A program made the position numbers and the translations under genes. Source: UBA2421 sp002343075 (GTDB lineage Bacteria; Planctomycetota; Phycisphaerae; Tepidisphaerales; Tepidisphaeraceae). From it: 64,000 nucleotides of DNA. Below, in pieces: positions 60,714 through 64,000 of the stretch (positions are counted from its first letter, which is position 1; each line of letters starts with the position of its first letter). Location of the stretch: positions 1-64,000 of the forward strand of contig CALJLN010000022.1 in the NCBI GenBank assembly GCA_937982565.1, read 5' to 3'. A model generated the notes under the pieces. It searched no databases. It saw nothing but the letters and a program-made list of their open reading frames with translations, and was not told where the DNA came from.

Positions 60714-60729
60714 TGTTCCGCGCGGAACA
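60714..60729. promoter_or_regulatory. parS-like palindrome, site 3
   Basis: Identical 16-bp palindrome; the symmetry extends to 22 bp (60711-60732). Confidence 0.55.
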
Positions 60730-60791
60730 ATGACACCCCATCTGCCCACCGCCCACCGCCGACTGCCGACTGCCGACTGCCCACTGCGCAT

Positions 60792-60807
60792 TGTTCCGCG
60801 CGGAACA
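60792..60807. promoter_or_regulatory. parS-like palindrome, site 4
   Basis: Identical 16-bp palindrome; the symmetry extends to 26 bp (60787-60812). It lies 59 bp from the gyrA stop codon. Confidence 0.55.
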
Positions 60808-60865
60808 ATGCGGGGAAGCACGAGCCGGATGTTGATTCGGCCGGCCTACTCCGCACCGGAGTCGC

Positions 60866-63484
60866 TCATGTCGCGGGGGTTGGCTCGGCGGGCGGCGGGT
60901 CGTTGGGCGATGGTTCGGGGGTGGTGTCTGTGGTGGCGTCTGGGGGCGATTCGTCTTCCGGTTCGACGCGTGCCAGCGCTACGAGTCGGTCGCCTTCGTC
61001 TACCTTGATGAGACGCACACCCGAGGCCGCGCGCCCGGTTTCGCGAATCTCGCTGACCTTCGTGCGGATGAGGATGCCCTTTTCAGTGATCATCATCAGC
61101 TCATCATTGGGATGGATGAGCTTCACGCCGACCACCTCGCCGTTGCGGTCGTTGGCATCGATGTTGATGACGCCCTGCGTGCCGCGGCCTTTGACGGGGT
61201 AGTCTTCGAGGGGCGTGCGCTTGCCGAAGCCGTTGGCGCAGCCGGTGAGCACCTGTGCGGTGTTTTCGCCATTGGGGATGACGATCATATCGACGACCGC
61301 ATCGCCGTCGCGTTTGAAGCGCACGCCGGTGACGCCCCCTGCCGGCCGGCCCATGGCGCGGACGTTTTCTTCTTCAAACCGGACGGCAAGCCCTGTCTTG
61401 GTGCCAAGCAGGATGTGGTCCTTCCCGCTTGTCACAGCGACGCCGATCAGCGCATCGCCTTCTTCAAGCCCGATGGCAATGATGCCGGTCTGCCGGATGT
61501 TCTCGTAGGCGCTCAGCGCCGTTTTCTTCACCACACCCTTGGCGGTGCAGAACATGAGGAATTGCTCCTCCTTCGAGAAATCTTTAATCGCAAGCACGTT
61601 GCGCACCTTCTCGCCGGCCTGCAGCGAAAGCAGGTTGGCGACGCTTCGGCCCTGGCTGGTGCGGCTCATTTCCGGCACGTCGTAAACGCGCTTGTCGTAG
61701 ACTCTTCCGGTGCTGGTGAAGAACAGAAGATGGTCGTGGGTGTTGGCGATGAAAAGATGTTCGACGAAATCGCCTTCGCGCGATTCCGTTCCCTTGATGC
61801 CGCGCCCGCCTCGACCCTGGCTGCGGTAGGTGCCGGTGGGGATGCGCTTGACATACCCTTCATGGCTGAAAGTGACGACGACATCTTCCGGCGCGATCAG
61901 CGCCTCCATATTCATATCGCCGACGGCGCCGGTGATTTCGGTCCGGCGGTCGTCGCCATATTTTTCTTTGATCTCAAAGGTGTCTTCGCGAATGATATCG
62001 AGCACCATGCTTTCGTCGCGCAGAATCGCTTCGTAGCCTTCGATTTCGTCGGTGACTTCGCGGTATTCCTTCACAAGCCGGTCGATCTCAAGACCGACCA
62101 ACTGAATGAGCTGCAGCCGGCCAATCGCCTCGGCCTGCACCTGCGTGAGCAAGACATCGCGCGACGCCCTTTGCATGAGCGCTTCAGGAATCTGCGGCGC
62201 GGCAGGATGCGCCGGCGCAATCCGGAAGGCGCGCGTGCGCAGTTTTTCGATCGCTTCTTCCCGCGTCTTGCTCGAACGGATGAGCTTCACCACCTCATCA
62301 ATGTCGCAGACAGCGAAGATCAACCCTTCGAGAATATGCCCGCGTTGCTGGGCCTTCTTCAGCAAGTGCCGGGTGCGCCGGGTGATGACGACCCTGCGGT
62401 GTTCGATGAAGTGTTGAATCAGTTCCTTCAACCCCATCGTGCGCGGCTGCCGGTTGACCAGTGCGATATTGATCATGCTCACGGTGATCTGCAGGCTGGT
62501 GAACTGATACAACTGGTTGATGACGATATCTGGGTCGGCGTCGCGCTTAAGGTCGACCACCATGCGGCACTTGTGTTCGCGGCCGGAGTGGTCGTTGGCG
62601 TCGCTGACGTCGCTGATCCGGTCATCCTTCACGCCGTCGGAGATCTGCTGCAGAATGTCTTTTCGGATGACGTTGTACGGCAGCTCATCGATGATGATCG
62701 ACTTGCGGCCGTTCTTGTTCTCTTCGACATGAATCTTGGCCCGCAACGTGAGCCGGCCACGACCGGCGGTGTAGGCGTCGATGATGCCGTCGCGGCCGCA
62801 GATGATTCCGCCGGTGGGAAAGTCCGGGCCGGGGACGATCGTCAACAGCTCCGGCAGTGTGATGTCTGGCTTGTTGATGACCGCGACGATCGCATCACAA
62901 ATTTCCCGCAGGTTGTGCGGCACCAGATTGCACGCCATGCCGACGGCAATGCCCGTCGAGCCGTTGACCAGCAGATTCGGAAATTTGCCCGGCAGCACGG
63001 TCGGCTCATCCTTGCCCGGCCGCTCGTCATAGTTGGGAACGAAATCGACGGTGTCGAGTTCAAGGTCGGCGAGCATGTCCACCGTTGCCGCGGTCATGCG
63101 CGCTTCGGTGTATCGCATCGCCGCGGGGGGATCGTCATCGGTGCTGCCGAAATTGCCCTGCCCCTGAATAAGAGGATGGCGCATGTTCCAATCTTGGGCC
63201 ATCCGGACAAGCGTGGGATAAATGACCGATTCGCCATGCGGATGGAAGTCGCCGGACGTATCGCCGCAGATCTTGGCACACTTGATCGGCTTGCGACCGG
63301 GCGTGAGGTTAAGGTTGTGCATCGCAAACAGGATGCGCCGCTGCGAAGGCTTCAGCCCGTCGCGCACGTCGGGCAGGGCACGATCCATGATCGTGCTCAT
63401 GGCGTAGGTGAGATAGGAATCCTGCAGTTCCTGTTCGATCTGCAGGTCGTCAATGCGTTCGTGAATCGGGTTTTGTTCGGACAT
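60866..63484 (-). CDS. gyrA: DNA gyrase subunit A
   Basis: This encodes 872 residues. The N-terminal breakage-reunion domain has SYLTYAMSTIMDRALPDVRD, the quinolone region GDFHPHGESVIYPTLVRMAQ and the active-site Tyr in PAAMRYTEARM. The C-terminal beta-pinwheel (~505-840) includes a GyrA box variant YRSQGRGGRGIKG (canonical QRRGGRG), which supports gyrase over topoisomerase IV. The last ~25 residues are an acidic, Pro-rich tail. With GyrB it introduces negative supercoils. In the quinolone pocket the position equivalent to E. coli Asp87 is Pro and Ser83 is kept. gyrB is not in the window. Confidence 0.95.
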   Translation of the reverse strand: MSEQNPIHERIDDLQIEQELQDSYLTYAMSTIMDRALPDVRDGLKPSQRRILFAMHNLNLTPGRKPIKCAKICGDTSGDFHPHGESVIYPTLVRMAQDWNMRHPLIQGQGNFGSTDDDPPAAMRYTEARMTAATVDMLADLELDTVDFVPNYDERPGKDEPTVLPGKFPNLLVNGSTGIAVGMACNLVPHNLREICDAIVAVINKPDITLPELLTIVPGPDFPTGGIICGRDGIIDAYTAGRGRLTLRAKIHVEENKNGRKSIIIDELPYNVIRKDILQQISDGVKDDRISDVSDANDHSGREHKCRMVVDLKRDADPDIVINQLYQFTSLQITVSMINIALVNRQPRTMGLKELIQHFIEHRRVVITRRTRHLLKKAQQRGHILEGLIFAVCDIDEVVKLIRSSKTREEAIEKLRTRAFRIAPAHPAAPQIPEALMQRASRDVLLTQVQAEAIGRLQLIQLVGLEIDRLVKEYREVTDEIEGYEAILRDESMVLDIIREDTFEIKEKYGDDRRTEITGAVGDMNMEALIAPEDVVVTFSHEGYVKRIPTGTYRSQGRGGRGIKGTESREGDFVEHLFIANTHDHLLFFTSTGRVYDKRVYDVPEMSRTSQGRSVANLLSLQAGEKVRNVLAIKDFSKEEQFLMFCTAKGVVKKTALSAYENIRQTGIIAIGLEEGDALIGVAVTSGKDHILLGTKTGLAVRFEEENVRAMGRPAGGVTGVRFKRDGDAVVDMIVIPNGENTAQVLTGCANGFGKRTPLEDYPVKGRGTQGVINIDANDRNGEVVGVKLIHPNDELMMITEKGILIRTKVSEIRETGRAASGVRLIKVDEGDRLVALARVEPEDESPPDATTDTTPEPSPNDPPPAEPTPAT

Positions 63485-63762
63485 TTTTTCCAGTTTGAGA
63501 AGCTGGAAATTCTACCGGAACTGGTCGTAAAGAGCGAGCGAGACCGCTGGGACGTGAGCGCACGTTGCAATTGACAGACGATGCAATGCGGAATAATCGT
63601 CCGCTTGCCCTTGAGCCTTCAAGTTGCGCTTCAGCTTGCAAACCGGATAAATGTACACCACCGCTCAGCCACGCAACGCTTGGCGGCCGTCCCCTCTTCC
63701 GACGCCTCGTCGGCTTGCAGCATTCTTTCCCTGACTCGCCACCCCGCACCTCTGATCTCCTC

Positions 63763-64000
63763 TTAGCGTCTTCGTATGCGATCATCGAATTGGTGGAGTG
63801 AGAGTTTCTCCGAGGTAGAACGCGCCTCCACATGCCCATCGGCGAAGAGCAGATTGGAGGAATGCCGATGACGCGCCGGATAGATACGGGGCGTTGCGCC
63901 CTCCGGCAGATGGTCCGGAGTGCTGACGTAGTGGGTTATCTCAAAGAAAACGTCGTCAACAAGTGCTTTTGCAACCGTGAATGTCTTGAAAAAGTCCGGC
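63763..64000 (-). CDS. C-terminus of an H-X9-DG prepilin-type protein (partial)
   Basis: The frame is open from the window edge to TAA at 63763-63765, giving 78 residues. It ends YPARHRHSSNLLFADGHVEA plus a short tail. HRHSSNLLFADG is exactly the H-X9-DG motif of the prepilin-type processing-associated domain, abundant in planctomycetes on type II pseudopilin-like proteins whose N-terminus carries a methylation/cleavage signal. The N-terminus lies outside the window. The 278 bp between it and gyrA (63485-63762) show no gene. Confidence 0.8.
   Translation of the reverse strand, partial: PDFFKTFTVAKALVDDVFFEITHYVSTPDHLPEGATPRIYPARHRHSSNLLFADGHVEARSTSEKLSLHQFDDRIRRR

Larger units (their letters stand above)
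60416..60865. other. Intergenic region rich in inverted and direct repeats
   Basis: This 450-bp gap between the RHS-type gene and gyrA holds no gene. Besides four parS-like palindromes it contains CAGTGGGCAGTCGGCAG-type repetition at 60575-60605, the opposite-strand counterpart CCGACTGCCGACTGC at 60742-60790, and a G/C-rich hairpin (stem CTCCCCCT 60667-60674 / AGGGGGAG 60697-60704). Confidence 0.65.

Noticed and set aside
60575..60790. CRISPR array suspected from repeated GC-rich units next to gyrA
   Set aside because: Units are short and irregular without equal spacers, and no cas gene is in the window.
61112..63574. 820-residue open frame antisense to gyrA
   Set aside because: It is a mirror of gyrA's codon bias in GC-rich DNA; the protein has no family look and gyrA is certain.

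Overview
The window looks like chromosomal DNA of a GC-rich, Gram-negative planctomycete, most likely class Phycisphaerae. The pointers are a PEP-CTERM protein, type I dockerin-like EF-hand pairs on secreted proteins, an N-terminal LEPRRLFA motif on an RTX-like protein, an H-X9-DG prepilin-type fragment, a Kdo transferase, and a large carbohydrate locus of planctomycete flavour. This assignment is inference from protein style; no rRNA gene is present.

Layout. 1-2.5 kb: a dockerin/fibronectin III protein ending in a lipase-like domain, apparently split by a frameshift, then a small lipoprotein. 2.55-2.7 kb: a remnant of an IS110-type transposase. 2.8-13.9 kb: a PEP-CTERM repeat protein, two AI-2E-type permeases, a ligase-associated exonuclease plus ATP-dependent ligase pair, an FAD oxidase and a GH13 enzyme. 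14.0-22.2 kb: an envelope and general-stress island of small proteins (DUF883, holin III-like, two DUF1328, DUF2383, an entericidin-like lipoprotein) interleaved with phosphorelay genes. A tRNA-Asp(GTC) with a terminator closes it.

22.7-37.4 kb: a pectin/uronate utilisation locus. A tightly packed plus-strand operon encodes an iron alcohol dehydrogenase, a DapA-type aldolase, a PdxA-type dehydrogenase, a DUF1537 acid-sugar kinase, a GHMP-type kinase, a two-domain cytidylyltransferase, an SGNH esterase, a GH28 polygalacturonase and a Gfo/Idh oxidoreductase. A sodium:solute symporter, a secreted dockerin-bearing pectate lyase and a pectinesterase follow. The kinase/cytidylyltransferase pair is not part of any pectin pathway I know, and it is one of two candidates here for something undescribed.

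37.5-49.8 kb: a minus-strand run that reads as one operon: a giant FtsX permease fused to a degenerate M28 peptidase-like domain, an OPT-like transporter, an unknown protein, a PqqD-like protein, an FtsX permease, a LolD/MacB-type ATPase and a lipoprotein phosphodiesterase. Two single-gene cassettes, each bounded by its own inverted repeat, sit in gaps of this operon: a four-helix-bundle (S23-type) gene broken by one amber codon, and a GxxExxY gene. These cassettes are the second candidate.

50-57.6 kb: a Gfo/Idh oxidoreductase, a zinc-ribbon coiled-coil protein, a HerA-like ATPase, Kdo transferase and an RTX-like calcium-binding protein. 57.7-60.3 kb: decayed RHS tip sequences with a 270-bp duplication. 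60.5-60.8 kb: four identical parS-like 16-bp palindromes next to gyrA (60.9-63.5 kb). The window ends in the C-terminus of an H-X9-DG prepilin-type protein.
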